Shown here piece after piece: positions 26,196 to 40,048 of a stretch of DNA of 64,000 bases; position 1 is the stretch's first letter, and every line of letters begins with the position of its first letter. Where the stretch lies: positions 4,836,001-4,900,000 of the forward strand of contig NC_003279.8 of assembly GCF_000002985.6 (NCBI RefSeq), in the 5' to 3' direction. This DNA is from Caenorhabditis elegans (taxonomy: Eukaryota; Nematoda; Chromadorea; Rhabditida; Rhabditidae). The translations under genes were made by a program, and so were the position numbers. The notes beneath the pieces were generated by a model, which saw nothing but the letters and a program-made list of their open reading frames with translations, had not been told where the DNA came from and did no database searches.

Positions 26196-29100
26196 AGGAA
26201 ACCTGTTCCGAGAGCTCTGTTATTTGTCAGACTAGAAGAACGAAATATATAGAGAGAAAGAAAACGAACGGACCTTTTTTATTTTAAAGATTTTTCATTA
26301 ATTTTTCTCCTTCTTATTCAATTTCAAACTTGTTTTCTTGTTTTGCTTTTCCATTTTTTTTTCAAAAAGACATACCATTTTAAACTAAAATTAGAGAATT
26401 TACAACGTTTTGCTTAACTGAAACTAATAATATTTATGTTTCTTGGTTTCATTAATGATTCGTTGTAACTAAAGTAAATCTTATCATTTTATCACTTGCA
26501 TGTATTAAATTTTATACAACTTTTCTGTTCAAGGTTCACCGAAAATGAGGATTTTACTTTAAAGTACTCAAACTGGCCCCCAAAAAAATGTCAATAGTAC
26601 ACAAAAAAAATTTTCTTGCAGAGATCCGCGGACGGTTAAAATTTTCTGATTCCGTACGATTACCGTATTTCTTCTATTAATATGGCCTCCCTATTAGACT
26701 TGCACTCCCTATTAGTATTGCTCCTTGAACACCCTCCAAAAATTAGTATTGCACTCCCTATTAGTGTTGCACTCCCTAATAGTCTTGCGTCTACTTGAGA
26801 TTTTAACAACACTTTTTGCCTACTTTGCAACAATTTTTGGTAAAATTTCTATGAAATTGAAGTTATTGTACCTTTTAGTTGCAATTACAATCAAATTTTC
26901 TGAACTTTCACACAAGGTTCGAGTTTTTTTCAGAAAAAAATCAGAAAGCTCAAAGTCAGAAAAATTTTCTGAAAATTAATATTGCACTCCCTAATAGTCT
27001 TGCACTCCCTATAAGTATTGCAAGCGGGAAGACCATCGAAAAATAGTATTGCAGCCATATTAATAGAAGAAATACGGTATTAATTTTTTTTATCATACGA
27101 AAAACATTTTTGAACCTTTATGATCTTTCTTTTAAAAATTAGAAAAAGAAAAAAAAGAGCTTGTGTCGAAATTGAAAAAAAGTCGAAGTGTGGCACGGTT
27201 CTATGGGCAGAGTTTCTAGAGACAAAAACGGGGCAATTCAAATGATGAGATTAGAAAGAGCCGACAAGCTGGAAGATATAGGTAGGAGTTCCCATTCCAG
27301 AACATTGTTTTACTTTTTATCAAAATACTGAGAGCGAAACAGTTTAGGAAAGTCCCTAGAGAGAATCAGATACAAAAAAGCACACAATAATGATTTGAAA
27401 ATTAAAAAGAAGAGAAGAAGACCAACTGCGAAGGAAAGTTTTATCGAGTATTCGTCCTCTTCTTCTTTCACTTCTTCAGATGATTTTGGAACAAAAGAAG
27501 AGGTCGTTGAGCACTCTCTTGAGAAAAAGGAAAGAAAAAACGGAAGATATAGAGAAGAGTAGAATAAGAAGAGGATGACATGACGTGAGCTTTCGCCATG
27601 AATTCTGAGAGATTCTGAATCCAAATATGGAAAATATTCTGAGAAATTTTAGTAAGTACAAAGGAATATTTTCTAGTCAACTTCAAAATAGATTTTTATA
27701 GACTTCTAGTCAAGCTCACTTACAGTACTCTTGTTGTTTCAACTATTTCGACTGAAACTCGTATAAAGTTTGTGAGGTGAGCAGATGCATCTACATAGTT
27801 TACTTGATATGTGTCCATTTTGCGCAGACTAAGTCTAAACCTAAGCCTACGCTCGCCACTGACGCCAAGCCTAATTAAGCTCTTAAGAGGCAATAAATAA
27901 AATCAATAGACCCGCCTTTTCTTCATTTAAGAAAAAAAAACAAATGGGGCCTCAGAAGGAATGGGGAAAAAGAAAAGACGAAGAAAATGAAGTAAGGACC
28001 AAAAATAGATAGCAAAAAAGAGAAAAAGAAGTAGAAGATATGTATGCGTGTTGTTCACTAATCTAATCTGTGCTATCCGTCCGTCCGTCCGTCCGCGCGT
28101 CCCTCTCTCACACAACACAGACTGTGAGGAAAAGCAGAGAAAAATCAGAGAAGATCCAATAACGCCAAGTCATTATTTTTGAGTAATTTATGGCTGTTTG
28201 AAAACCAATAACTATATAATAACTTAAAAATTTAAAAATAGAGTCTTCGCAAAGTTATTGGCAACTCTCTTTTTTTTTCAGAAGTTTTTTTTTTCATTGC
28301 CATTAAAAAAAAAACAGATCCTGATACTAAATTTCAACAACGGTAATTCGTTGCCCCTAAGTTTTCGGAAAGTTTTTTTTTGAGCGGAGAAACATTAACA
28401 GCTTTTTGAAAATTTAATTTTGAAATCAGATCAAGACGGTTTTATTAGGTATTTCACTAATTCTGATGATAAAATTGAAAATTGAAAATTTTATTAAGCA
28501 TTCAAAATGTTCCTTTCTTCAATTTTACAAATTTACAAAAATCCACATTGATCTTTATTGTTCTAGGTTTCTGATATTCTCCACTAAATTTTCAAATTAA
28601 AAAAATACCGTAGTATCCGAATCAGTCCATCGTCTCTGTGTACTTCTTCGAATTTGTAAGAAATCATCGCTTCCTTCTCCACTTGCATTCTCATCAACAT
28701 CCAATTGTAAAGGCATTGCTGAACTATCGATTGATGGATGTCGTAGTGTTAGACGTGGCAGTTGTCTGAAATTTACAACTTTTTCTTGCTGAAAATGCGG
28801 CCAGCTAAAAAGATGGTTTTTTCAACTCAAAAGGCGGATTGATTTTGTGATATTTTCAGACTCATAATCTAGTAAAGCTTTTAAAATTGAAAATTTTGTT
28901 GAAAATTTAGTGTTTTGGAGTAATTTAAATAAAACAACCGAAGTTTCAAAAATCAGTTAACGATTTCCAATATTCATTTCATTTTTTAAATCAAAATTTG
29001 GCTATAACGTAGCAAATACTGAGAAAAGTATGTGAAAAAGTGGGCGGAGAGAGTTGGAGGGAAGCGGGGAATATATGTGATGAATAATTCGGAACAAGGC

Positions 29101-31822
29101 AGAAAGGTGTCTGGTATCTGTGGAGGTGGTTATGTCAAAACACGTGTGTTTACATCTTATGAAAAAAGTTACTTTATACTTTGGAACTACTTGAGCATTT
29201 TCGACTTTAAGTGCAGAAAAGCTAGGTGAAAAATTGTTGACACCGCATAAAACCATTTAATTTATAAGAACTGATCTTGTCTTTTGTTCAATTTTAAATT
29301 CAAATAGAAGGCGTTTTTTAAACATATTATTTTTCAATTTTCAATTTGTTAATTTTCTATTTATCACATAAGTGAAACTGGAAAATTTTCAAATTTATAA
29401 AGCAGCTTTAAATATTTCGAGGATAAATAAAAATGTTTTCTATAACTTAGAAATCGCGGAATTTTTCTCGAGGTGAATTCTTTTGATTTGAAAAATTGCA
29501 AGAAAGAAATCAGTGAAAAGTGAAACGGGATATTTGTGGAAAACAGAAAAAAAATGAAAGGGTTCAAGAGGTTTGCGCTTTTCCTCTTTCAATTTATCCC
29601 CACAATCTTTTATTTCAAAGACCTAAGTGCTCAATATTACTGATTCATTCGGAATTTAAATTTCTCAGATACCAAAGTATAAACTCTCTCAAGCATCAAG
29701 CGATTGTAGAGCATTTTCAGTATTTTTATGAAATTTTTTTTTTTGAATCTCACAATCAGCAAAATTTTGGAGTTTTGAATTGAAACGAATACATAACAAG
29801 TCAGTGCCTGCTATAAATTGTGCCCTACTCTTAACCAGAAGCTTCGAAAAATTACGGGAAACTTTCCAAAGCAATGCATTTTTTGAAACTGTAAAGACCG
29901 TTGACAGGCTTGTATCTTATATGTATTATTTTGTAGCAATACCACCTTCCAAAAGTGAAAAAATTGAATTAAAAAGACTCAAATTATTCAGGCAAACTTT
30001 TGGCAATTTGCCAAGTTATTTTGAAAATTTGGGCTTTTGAATGAATCTTAAGGCGTTTAAAACTCTAAAATGTTTTAAATACCGAAAAATATTAGGTAAA
30101 AATTTAATTGCTGGAATTTTCATTTTTTCTCTGCAAAGAATAAATTCATTTTTTTAGCACCAAGTTTTAAAGTTACAATTGTTCAAAAATGAAAAACCCA
30201 GGAACACACATACTCCCAAAAAATCCAGAATGCTCAAAACAAAAGACTCTCACAAAACAATTACTACTGCTCGAATTGTTCGAATTTCAGCTTGATGCAC
30301 AAATTCAACAAAATACCTTCCAAGTTAGTAACAAAAGTAGAAAAAAAAACTACGAGCCAACAGAGATTTCGTGTTTTTTTTGGTTTTCTCAAGCTCAAAT
30401 AGAGGAAAAAAATCTGAATAGTGGGAGGAGAAATGGGAAAACGAAAACAGAAGCACACATACACATGAGTGAAAGAATACGACAAAAAACAAGGATCCAA
30501 GAGAGAAGATTGTAGTTGTAGTATAGGTGCGTCATATGTATATGGGAATAATATCACAAATTGCTATCCGAAATCACGTAAAAACACTCTCAAATGCACA
30601 CAATATGATTCTAATCAAATGGCTATTCTGTCCAAGTTATTTCATTTCTCATGAGTCCTCCATTCTGAGCACCAAAAATCGCCCAAAATTTTGAGACTGG
30701 TCAAGAAGTCAACTTCTTGAATTTAGATTTGAGAGTAAAGCTGCAAGTTTTTTTTTTCATGGGCTGTAAAAAATAACTCAACCCAAAACTGACTTTGTTT
30801 AAGAGCCTGACAAGCTACAACAGTAATAAGCTTTTGGGGATTTGTTATATTTTTAATGTATTTTTGAGATTAAATCACAATTATTTTTTGCAAAGAAAAT
30901 TAGTAAAACTTTTCAAAACTTACAACTGATTTTTCTTCATACTGCTTCGCTGAGAGCCAAAAAACGTTCGATGCTTGAAAAGACGCCATTGACTTTTTCG
31001 AATTGATCTGCAAAAAACAATGTTTTCAATTGATGAATCGCCCCTCAAAGTTAAAAAAAGTAGTTTGTAAACATTAAAAACATGACACATCAACTTTCAT
31101 AGGAGGAAAATTGTTTTTTTCTCTCTGATTCGTGGGAAATACCTGCTTGCAAACCCAGCTAACCGCCTGGAAGTTGACATTTGCGGTGACTTATCTCCAC
31201 CGGGATTTGGTGATCCTGGCCTACTTGTTGCAGGTGAGCGCCCCGTTTCATCGTCTTTACCGGAGTCCACAGAATCTAAAAAATTTTAATTGTTGAGAGG
31301 AACTCAACAAGACACTTAAATCACTACTTTCCAAAAAATAGGAATTTTATACAGGCGCCTTCAAGACATTTTATACTAAAATTCTTTTTTTAAAAGTAAA
31401 TTTTTCAAACAAGAAGAGACTGAAGTTACTATCGAAAAGTTAAATTATTGCAATTTTCTGTCTTTTTTCCGGCTTTCTGGCTTCTAAGATAATTTATGAT
31501 TGAACTACATTTTATTCATTACTACAAATCTATATCAAAATCTACACCTAATTTCTTGTTAAAAGTTAAAATGATTTACAAACGAACCTCGTTTTGTACT
31601 ATTCGAACTTCCACTACTCCTAAAAAGAAGCCGTCCAATTGAAAATGAAGATGCCGATGAAGGTTTATGCTCAGGTATCACACTATCTGTATCACTTCGT
31701 GATGACGTCACCGATGTTTTTGATTTTGGTGAAGATGATGGATGGGCGGTTGTCGTTGACGATGAGGGTCCACCACAGGCTGATAGAGACGACGGTGATG
31801 GTGTTCGAGAACTCGTCGACAT
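14959..31822 (-). CDS. RhoGAP protein of the ARHGAP6/ARHGAP36 type
   Basis: Thirteen exons, in transcript order: 31822-31588, 31275-31143, 31007-30924, 28765-28609, 20013-19847, 18504-18384, 18045-17889, 17827-17620, 17309-16723, 16677-16529, 16478-16320, 16231-15604 and 15134-14959. Every junction keeps phase, giving 986 residues (human ARHGAP6 has 974). The N-terminus is Ser/Thr/Pro-rich and probably disordered. Then comes a block shared with ARHGAP6 (LENLSEIERSALQLLAAQRL; EEKRVFGVSLAMCMLNEKRL). The RhoGAP domain lies at about residues 525-720. It has the arginine finger in VGLFRVAGNTKRCRQLR, then LLKEYFRDLPQSLL and GNKMDARNLATIFAPSI with the conserved Asn. After it, IPKELQCKIY and DRILNHL match the ARHGAP6 tail, followed by a low-complexity region and a basic C-terminus (AAARRRLRNVVRAFRF). 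The domain speeds GTP hydrolysis on Rho-family GTPases. The favoured GTPase cannot be read from sequence. The acceptor at 31826 just before the ATG implies a spliced leader or 5' exon. Confidence 0.92.
15217..15490. repeat. dispersed repeat, GAGACC/CTTTAAAGG family
   Basis: Fills most of the last RhoGAP intron. Left part CGGTGCCAGGTCTCGCCACG and right part GTGGCGAGACCCACGAGCG are inverted relatives, with CTTTAAAGAGTACTGTAATT between them. Confidence 0.6.
19305..19365. repeat. GGCAGGCA / TGCCTGCC repeat
   Basis: Short tract with TGCCTGCCTGAATGCCTGG and its inverted partner around TCGTAGGCATGAAG, inside a RhoGAP intron. Related tracts occur at 23700-23780, 24385-24490, 46268-46320 and 46865-46890. 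Confidence 0.5.
23700..23780. repeat. GGCAGGCA repeat tract
   Basis: Reads GGTGGCAGACAGACACGTAG then GCAGACAGGCAGGCACCAGG. It is in opposite orientation to part of the tract at 24385-24490. Confidence 0.45.
24385..24490. repeat. GGCAGGCA repeat tract with inverted ends
   Basis: Begins ATCAGGTAGGTACC and ends GTGTCTACCTACC, with TTGGCAGGCAGGCATGAAC inside. The ends are inverted copies of a GGTAGGTA motif. Confidence 0.45.
26170..26202. repeat. (GA)n microsatellite
   Basis: An uninterrupted run of AG dinucleotides of about 24 bases, extended by purine-only flanks, inside the long RhoGAP intron. Confidence 0.75.
26661..27079. mobile_element. Tc1/mariner-type MITE with perfect 26-bp inverted ends
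   Basis: The 26 bases at 26661-26686 (TACCGTATTTCTTCTATTAA then TATGGC) are repeated exactly in reverse complement at 27054-27079. The outer TA of each end is consistent with a TA target duplication, typical of Tc1/mariner insertions. The interior carries about eight copies of a unit like TTGCACTCCCTATTAGTA, near both ends. It has no transposase frame, so it is non-autonomous. It sits in the RhoGAP intron and has not disturbed any exon. Confidence 0.85.
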
Positions 31823-34800
31823 TACCTGAACATTGAAAATGGCTTCAAGGAAATGGTTTTTTTCAGTTAGAATTAACAATACAAAGAAGAAAAGAACACT
31901 TAGAAATTGATAGTGTGATGAAAATTAAAAATCGAAATTTCGGTTAGAATTTTTCTAAATCTGCTTTTTTTCTAAATTCTCAATTGGTTTTGGTTTTCAA
32001 AAAATCTTTTAAGCAAATTTTGGAATGTTTAATTCGCTTCATATTATCAGATTTTGGAATTTATTCTATAATCGTATATCGGCAGCTGATTTTCCAGAAA
32101 ATTCAGGATTTAGAATGTTTGCCACAGAAATTCTTGTAAAGTTGGAAAATATAGGAAATGTGATGTGAATTTGAGGTCAAGAAGGTGATGAAAGCACGAA
32201 ACAAGACGACTTGTAGGCGTGACATGAATTTTAATATTCTTTTTGTCCCCTTTCTTGTGCTCTCAAAATCAATTACGAGTGCTCTCGTTTCGCTTTGTTT
32301 CCACTAGAGTCAAAATTGTCGAAAAATAATTAAGTATGATGATGGTGATGAGGGAGTCGCTAATTGAATTTTTTATGTTCTATGAAAAGGAGAAATAGAA
32401 ATAATTGTTGGAAGTTGGGAAGATTACTGTTTTAATAGACTGGAGATCCAGCTGAAAATTCAGTAGTGCCTAAAAAAGAGAATCCTCGGACAATCTTCAA
32501 TTTTTCACATGATAAAAAAAACTTGTAAGGGTATATCTCAGCTCCGTGAAATTTTTTTTCGCTATTCAATTTTTAGTAAATGTTAAGAAAAAGTAAATTA
32601 AGTGAAACCTGTAATAAACAATTATTTTAATATTTAATGCTTTTCTCTATTTTCTAATTTACCATGTTAAGGGTTATTTAATGCTATTAGACATTTGAGG
32701 GTAAGTTTTTTATAGATGCTACCATTCTTCCAAAAATTATTCGGTAGCCTTACAATTTTCTAGTCTAGTCTAGAAGATGTTATAAGAAAATTATTTGATA
32801 AATTTTTAATTTGTATCGTATGTTTAGATGCATGAAACAAAAAACGAAACAATGAGTTAAGATAAAGAACCTCTGTCTCGCCTTTTATGAAAAATATTCA
32901 GATCACGCGAAAAGTCATCGACGATCAACAAATTTCCTTTTCTCTTCATCTTCTTATTGCCCGTGCTTCATGCATCTCCGTTAATACAAAGTCTTCTAAA
33001 AACTCATAAGATATTGATGAGACAATAACTCGTTGTGACATGAGACACAGGCCGAGGGAGACACTATAACATTGGAAAATGCTCTACAAATGGAGGTGGA
33101 GCCGTAGAAAATGAAGATGGATGACTTCTCAATGTGCAATTATATGGTTAGATTATTTGAGGAATATCGTTAGAAAAATGAAATAAAATGATGTTAAGCT
33201 TTCGATGTGAGTTATGAATTTCTAATTTAGAGCAAACATTTGAACATTATTTTTGAAAATAAAAACTCAAGAAGTGATGCGAGATGGAATTTTATTGAGC
33301 TGCTTCATAAAAACTTCAGATAAACAGTATACATTTTTAGCTACTTGGTTCTGCGAATGCGACTTGATAATTTTTCAACTTTGCTATAAAGCTCGGTGAA
33401 GTACGCTCTAAATAAAATCATAATTCTGTAGATCAAACACTTATGAAAGTTTAGAAATCGGCAACAAGGAAAGAAAAATATTCAGGGAAAAAACAGAAGG
33501 CGCCCGTCATGAATTCGTCAAATTGACGTCACATTGCACGATGCGAGATTTTTGACGAAAATGCAGAAACTTCCAGAAATTTAAACATTTTGGAATGAAG
33601 TATGGACTAGTCGGGAAATTTTTTTTAATGGAGAACCGTATGAAACTAATTTATTAAAATTTTAATATTTATCACTATGATACAACTTTCTCGAAAAAGA
33701 ACATAAAGATGGAATATTTAGATTTATCCATATTTTGGGAAATTGCCAAAAAAATTTCAAAAAGATTGAGAAATGTAGAGTTACCTTACCAATGTTTTAG
33801 GGTTCTTTTCCCATGATTTTTGTGGAACATAAAAATATATTGAAGCCTGACGGAAATTCAAGCCGACTGTCTTATTTATCAGATAAAAATACACAATTCA
33901 CAAAAAAATCCTCCAGCCTAGGAAATAAAAAAGGGCGGCGGGTGTTGTTTCGAAAAGAAGCATGTTTCCAGTCTCATTCTATTCCTAGTAACCATGTTGT
34001 TGTGGTCGTGGAAAGAAGTAAATGGTTTTGGAACGACCGAACCAAGGGCACGTAAACCTTTGCTTTCTTTTCCCCTTTTTTGTGACTACAAAAAAAATGA
34101 TTCTGCAAAAAATTTAAATACGAGAATTGAAGCTTTGCGAAACCAAAAATAAAAGTCGTGGAATTTTTGGAAAAACATCTTTACCTACATTTTGCTAGTG
34201 AGAACATAAAAGGAAAGGATGGAAAAATTTTTAGAAAGCAAAAGACATTAAATGCAAATGATTCGGAGACTTGAAATAATAATCTGAATTGCCTAATTAT
34301 TAAAATCTAAAATAAAAAGGGTTGAAGACAAATATCAACATGGACTGCCTTCCCCTCCACGAAATTTATTTTTTGCAGTAGGTGGCTTCAAAACTCAGTC
34401 AGCATAAAAATAAAGTTAAATCATGCCCTAACAACAATTACATGAAAACTGAAAACATATTGGACATAAGTGGGCGGAGCAACAAAGCTGTTGAATGTCA
34501 AAATGCGTCAGGTGAAATTAGAATGGTACATTTACCAATTTATATTCAATTTTCTCTGATGCTTTCATGCGTCAACTCTCTGAATTTGTATTCCACCTGT
34601 CGATGTGTGTTTGTAACATTTTAAGAGGAAAAGATATGGGTTTGTTTCTTGGTGGTTTGACTCATATATGGAGACATCAGGAAGGTCGGAAATAATTTGA
34701 AAAAAATTACTCGTTCATAAACCCACAAAATTGAAATTACCACTAATACACTGATAAAATCGATAAGAAAATTGTTTCAATAATAGTGAGAATTAATTCT

Positions 34801-37800
34801 CTGCTTCAGAAAAACAATATCATTTTTTAGAATTGTAAGATTTTTTAAAAAATTGTTGAGGCGTCTCGCTACCCGGTGTGCAATTGATTGTCACCGTGAT
34901 AATTTTGTAGAGTGCTAAATTTCAATCTAAAAAATAAATGTTTTATGAACTATTCATTCCATTTTTGGTGGTTGTAACATATTTTATGAAAATTACTCTA
35001 CTTCTATTATCTATTAACTCTTCTCTATAAATCAGAAAAAGGAATAAGAAATGAAAACAGAGCACGAAAAAAAACAATTTCGTGAAAAATCCGATAATTG
35101 AAAAAGTGTACACTGCAATTTTTGAGGATATCTAAGGAAGCATCAGTAAGTTTTGTTGCCATTTCAGAATAGACAGAGAACAAAAACAACAGAATTAAAT
35201 TCGATAGATTTGATTTATGGAAAGAAGTAATATTATATATAGATAGGCATGTTTTTGTGAGAATTTATGTATGAACACTTTTTAAGCTTACAACCGGATC
35301 TCAGATGGCTCGTCAACTGACGCGTCAAAAATTTACAGTGTGATCTGCAAGGCAATATACCTGTTTGGAATTAGGCTATCGTAAACTGAGCGTAGGCTGA
35401 GCAAGTTAATTCCCTCAATTTTCGGGAAAAAACTACAAGTTACCGCGAAAAAACTCACAAAAATTTTGAATCTTGTGAGCGGATATTTTGATCATATTTT
35501 TTACAGCATTTCAGAAAAAAAAATCTCCAAAAAAAAAACTAAAAACGTTTGAAAATACAAAAAAAATTACAAAAGAAATTAATGCTCACATCCGAACATT
35601 GATCATCGAACTTGTGTTATTTTTTGCAAGAATTCCACCTGTTGGTGACTTTTTGCACAGTATGATCATCTGTTTTGATATCAAAATCTAGACACTTTTA
35701 GGCGAAAAAAACGATATGTTTTTCGGATAAGCTCTGCGATCAACAGCCATTTTACTCATTTTCAGTTGCTTGAGTTTTGAATAATCATTTATTAGAAGTG
35801 TGGGCAGCTGGAAAAGAAGAGAGATAGAGAGAATGAGGGAGAGAGTATGTGCGAGGGATATGATAACCAATATACGACTTTCAGGATAAGAAAATATAAA
35901 CTTGGTGAGTTGGGTCAAGATTTTTTGGCAGTAGGTAAAGGTGCTAGAGAGGAAAATATTTAGCACCATAGAAAAGGGTTTTAATCAATTCCCCACAGAT
36001 CGTTGTCCACCTATAGAGCCCAATTTCTCATAGAAAAATCTTTCGTTTTAGTTTAATATCTCTAGAAAACAAAATTAATTTTCAAAAAAAATCGCGACTA
36101 ATAAAAATCTTCATGATCTTGCTGACAAAACAAGTGCAAAATAATTTCAAAAATTCGAAAATCTAGGCTAATAAGGATCAAATTGAAAAAAAAAACCAAG
36201 GCGCCCCTCTTGCCTCTTTCATCGACCTCCCGCGCCTTGATTTGCCTCACATGCGTGCAATGTATTTTTGAAACTTCCATTTTTTCAATTATTAACGTTA
36301 CGTTTCTACTGTTTCCAAATGTGTTTTGAAGGTAAGCGGGCGAACGGGCGGATATGAGTCGCCCTGATGCATACAGCTAAAAAAAATCTGAGGACCGCGG
36401 GCATGAGGTACAATGGCTACCTTGAAAAAATACAATTAAATTAAAAATAGGTTTCCCCTTTGAACCAAAAAAAGAAATTCAAATTCAAAATCAGATTCGA
36501 GTGTGAATTGTGACGTGTGTCTGTCACACATGCATGAATTCTCAATTTGATGTCCCCTCCCGTTTCTCTTAGAAAATGATGATGATGTGGATGATGTTGG
36601 TTTGAATTGATGGAAAATTGGAAAATCTGTCTTAGGAGCATTTAGAGGCACAAAACAAGACCACCAGGAGATCCAATTGAATACGGAACAATTGGATTTC
36701 TTTGTGAGATGGTGGTGGTGATGGAAGAGGAAAAAAGAATAGAAATGGAAGAACTGACACCCTCCTAAATCTGATTAACAGAAATTAGACAGAATAGAAA
36801 CGGGTGACTATTTAAAACAAAAAAACATTCCAACAATAATTATATCTAGTTATGCAATTTTTTGTTTTTGGGCGAAAGCTGGAATTGCACGCTCCGCCCA
36901 TATCTTGGCTATTACTCAGACTTTTTTGTATTTCAGCTGAACAGAAACTTGAATAAATTTTAAGCCTGCTGTTTCCATTCAAATGAAAAAATTACATCAT
37001 GCAGGTGATATTTTTAATTGAATATTTTTTTGAAACAATATTATTTAGAAGTCATACAAATTTTGAAGGCCGAAATAATTGGAAGGAAGTATGAAATTTC
37101 AGATAATCCATGTCAGAAAACACAAAAAAACCTGCAACCCAAAGTTCCCAGAATTCCAAATCTCAAAAAGTTTAAAAATTGTGCACAAAACTCCAATTTC
37201 CAGCAAAATCCAGAAAATAAGATAAAATACTAGAAATATTTCGTATTTTCGGAGCCAGAAAATTTGCACACAATTTACACAATTATTCGTGTTTTTCATG
37301 AACATGCAGACTCGCTTTCTTTATTTTTGAAAAATAAAATAAAAAAGATGCTGCTAGAAAAAAACACAAAAGATCATAAAAATTGAATCATTGAAAAGTC
37401 GGCAAAGAATCAAAAAATCAAAATTTTAATTATTATAGTTCACAAACTGGTAAAAAATTATTATAGAAAAAAGTTTTTCTGGTGATCGAAAAAATTTTCA
37501 ATTTTATGAAAAAACATACGGAAACCTGCAGAAATACCATTCTAAATAACTAGAAATTCAGAATTCTATTTTTCAAATATTTTCTGAATTAAAAAAATAA
37601 TTTTCGACAAAAAGTACATTTCTTCCCAATTTCTCGACACTGAAGGAATTGTGCAGAGCACTAAAAATAGTTCCATAGTCTAATCGTTTTCTAAAATAGG
37701 AGCTAATTATGCTCGTTTTTGCTCCAACTTGTTATAGACGATCAATGAGCAAAAGTTCTCCACCCTCAACTGATTGGGAAAAAAAGTGAGAATTTTTTTC

Positions 37801-39996
37801 ATTTATTTTGAGTTTTCTAAAGTCAATTCTCCAGCTTTTTTTGGATTTCAGAAAAAACAAATTTTTAGCATCCGTTTTGGACAATATTATCAGTTTTCTT
37901 GAGGTAGTTTTTTTTATTCTAAAAAAAATTCTAAATTTATCTTGAACAGTGCATGTGTTTGAACATTTTCCTACCAGAAATAAATAAAGTTCGCCCAACT
38001 AAAAGAACATTATATATTTTTCTAACAGTGAGGTCAAAAATAAAGAACACAGGAAATATGAACAATTGAGAATTATGAATTTTCCCAAAAAAAAAGAAGA
38101 GAAAATAAAACAATAGCAGAGAGAAAATAAAGAGTAGTCGGAAGAAAATAAGAAAAGAATAAATAATAATAAGGATGATAGTTGTAATAAAACTTTAAAA
38201 CAACTGATCGCGAATTTTTAATGTTTTTCAAAATTTAAGAACTTAAGATTGGAGCTTTTAGCCAGTAACCTGACAGGTCATTCCCAAATAGTTTGCCAGT
38301 TTGAGAGAAAGTTACCAAACTTTCGCTATAATTTGCAAAAGTTCGACAGGAATTTTCAAAAGTCTACCATAGAGTTACAAAAATTTTGGCAAGAAATTGT
38401 GAATAAAAAAGTTTAACAGTAAGAAAATTTTCCAAAATTGGCAGTTTCACAGAATGCTTCCAAACTTTGGCTAGAATTTTCACAGTTGGTTGCCAAAGTT
38501 TGGCAGAAATCGGTGTTCTAAAAGTTGAATTTTTTAAATTTCTCTTTTGTGATATTTTTTGAAAAATTTAATTTTAAATTTCTATAAGCAAGCTTACATA
38601 TTCATTTTCTCCTTCATAAGTTTTTGTCTAAATTCTTTAAAGTATGAGTAAAAAACCAGGGTCTTCTGACCTTAGCGATGTTTCCATTTTTGGCATAATC
38701 CTTCCAAAACCGAAATGTTTAAATGCGACATTGTGTTGCATTTGTCCTTTCTGATAAGACTAATCTAGACTGACAAAAATTGACTCAGATTTAATTCGTA
38801 ACATCGTATAATCTTTAATCACTTCATGTGCTTCTAGCTTAGTCTTACTATTAAAATTATTGATGAACTCATCAGGGAAGAGAAAAAAAACGGACTCACA
38901 AACAAAATAAATAATGAGCAATATTCTAGCAATGAACAACAGACAACAAAACTTTAGAAATAATTTTAACAAATTCCTACAAAAGTACTACTTATATAGA
39001 GGTGAAAAACCAAAAATGAAAATTCAATTTAGATTTCCAAAAAAAATTTTTAATCTGCGAAATACGGTAAAATCATAGTTTCCATTTTTACGAATTTCTG
39101 AATTTCAAAGTACCGAATTTAACCGGCAAAACATTGTGATAATTTCGGTTTATTCTAAATTTTTAATGTATTTTTTGTAAGTATTTTTTCTTGTAAGTAT
39201 TTTTTCAACCGTCTTGTTTTTTGGCAAATGCGACAAGTTTGATAGATGGCAAACAGAAAAAGAGATTTGAAACATTTTCGATGATTGAAGAGTTGAATAA
39301 CTGCACAAATTGAAAATATTTGGCAATCAGAGCTTCTGCGAATTGTCAATTCATTTTTTTTAATGTTTCTATTGATATGTCCAATTCGTCAAATCTTATA
39401 GTTTTTGTTTCAACTAGTAAAACTCTAGATATTTTGATTTCTTTTTTTTTTGTAGGAATTTGAAACATTTTTGATATTTCGACAATTGTGCAACTGCCAA
39501 ATTAGAACATTGAATAGATGCAGAGCAAAAATAATTTCAAAACTTTCTAGTGATATGTTTCAGTTTCAGATGATAGATGTTTGCTATCTGGTGGCATATT
39601 AAAGACTTGCAAAAAGTTTTTTCTGCAAAAATATTTTATCTGCATATTTTTTAACACTCGGTAAAAAATAGCAGAGAAAAAAAAGATTTCAAAGCGTGAA
39701 AACTACTGTAGTTCTTAAGAGCACAATCGTTTTCATGTAAAATTATTCGGTCTTGTCGAGACCAGGTACCATATTTTTGCTTCATAAATCGCAAGAATTT
39801 CGGGTCTTTTTTCAATGATTTCTAAAAGCTTCTAGGCCATGTTCTATATGAAATTCAAAATTTTGTCGTGCGAAGAAACTGAAATGATGCAGATGGAGAA
39901 ACAGACAGACATCATAATAAGCCATGACTTCCTCAATTTTCGGGAGGAAAAAGATCGTTGAGCAATAAACGGAGATGATTCTGAAACTAGTTGTTG

Positions 39997-40048
39997 GTGT
40001 GTGTGTGTGTGTGTGTCGGAAGACACCGAGCACACACACATACACATA
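39997..40048. repeat. (GT)n-(CA)n microsatellite pair forming a hairpin
   Basis: A (GT) run of about 20 bases at 39997-40017 is followed after about a dozen bases by a (CA) run at 40029-40048, so the two can pair. Some GTC/GAC bases in the spacer extend the stem. Confidence 0.7.

Larger units (their letters stand above)
20014..28608. other. 8.6-kb intron of the RhoGAP gene
   Basis: No exon that I can join in phase. Contents include GC-richer islands at about 20925-21010 and 25930-26150, a (GAT)n run near 21075, a (GA)n run near 26170, a MITE (26661-27079), a (CCGT)n run near 28078, and two GGCAGGCA tracts. The GC-richer islands could be internal promoters for shorter isoforms, which is inference only. 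Confidence 0.45.

Noticed and set aside
31820..31879. In-frame ATG upstream of the RhoGAP start
   Set aside because: A good acceptor (TTCAG before GTAATG) lies between the two ATGs, so the upstream codons are probably intron or 5' flank.
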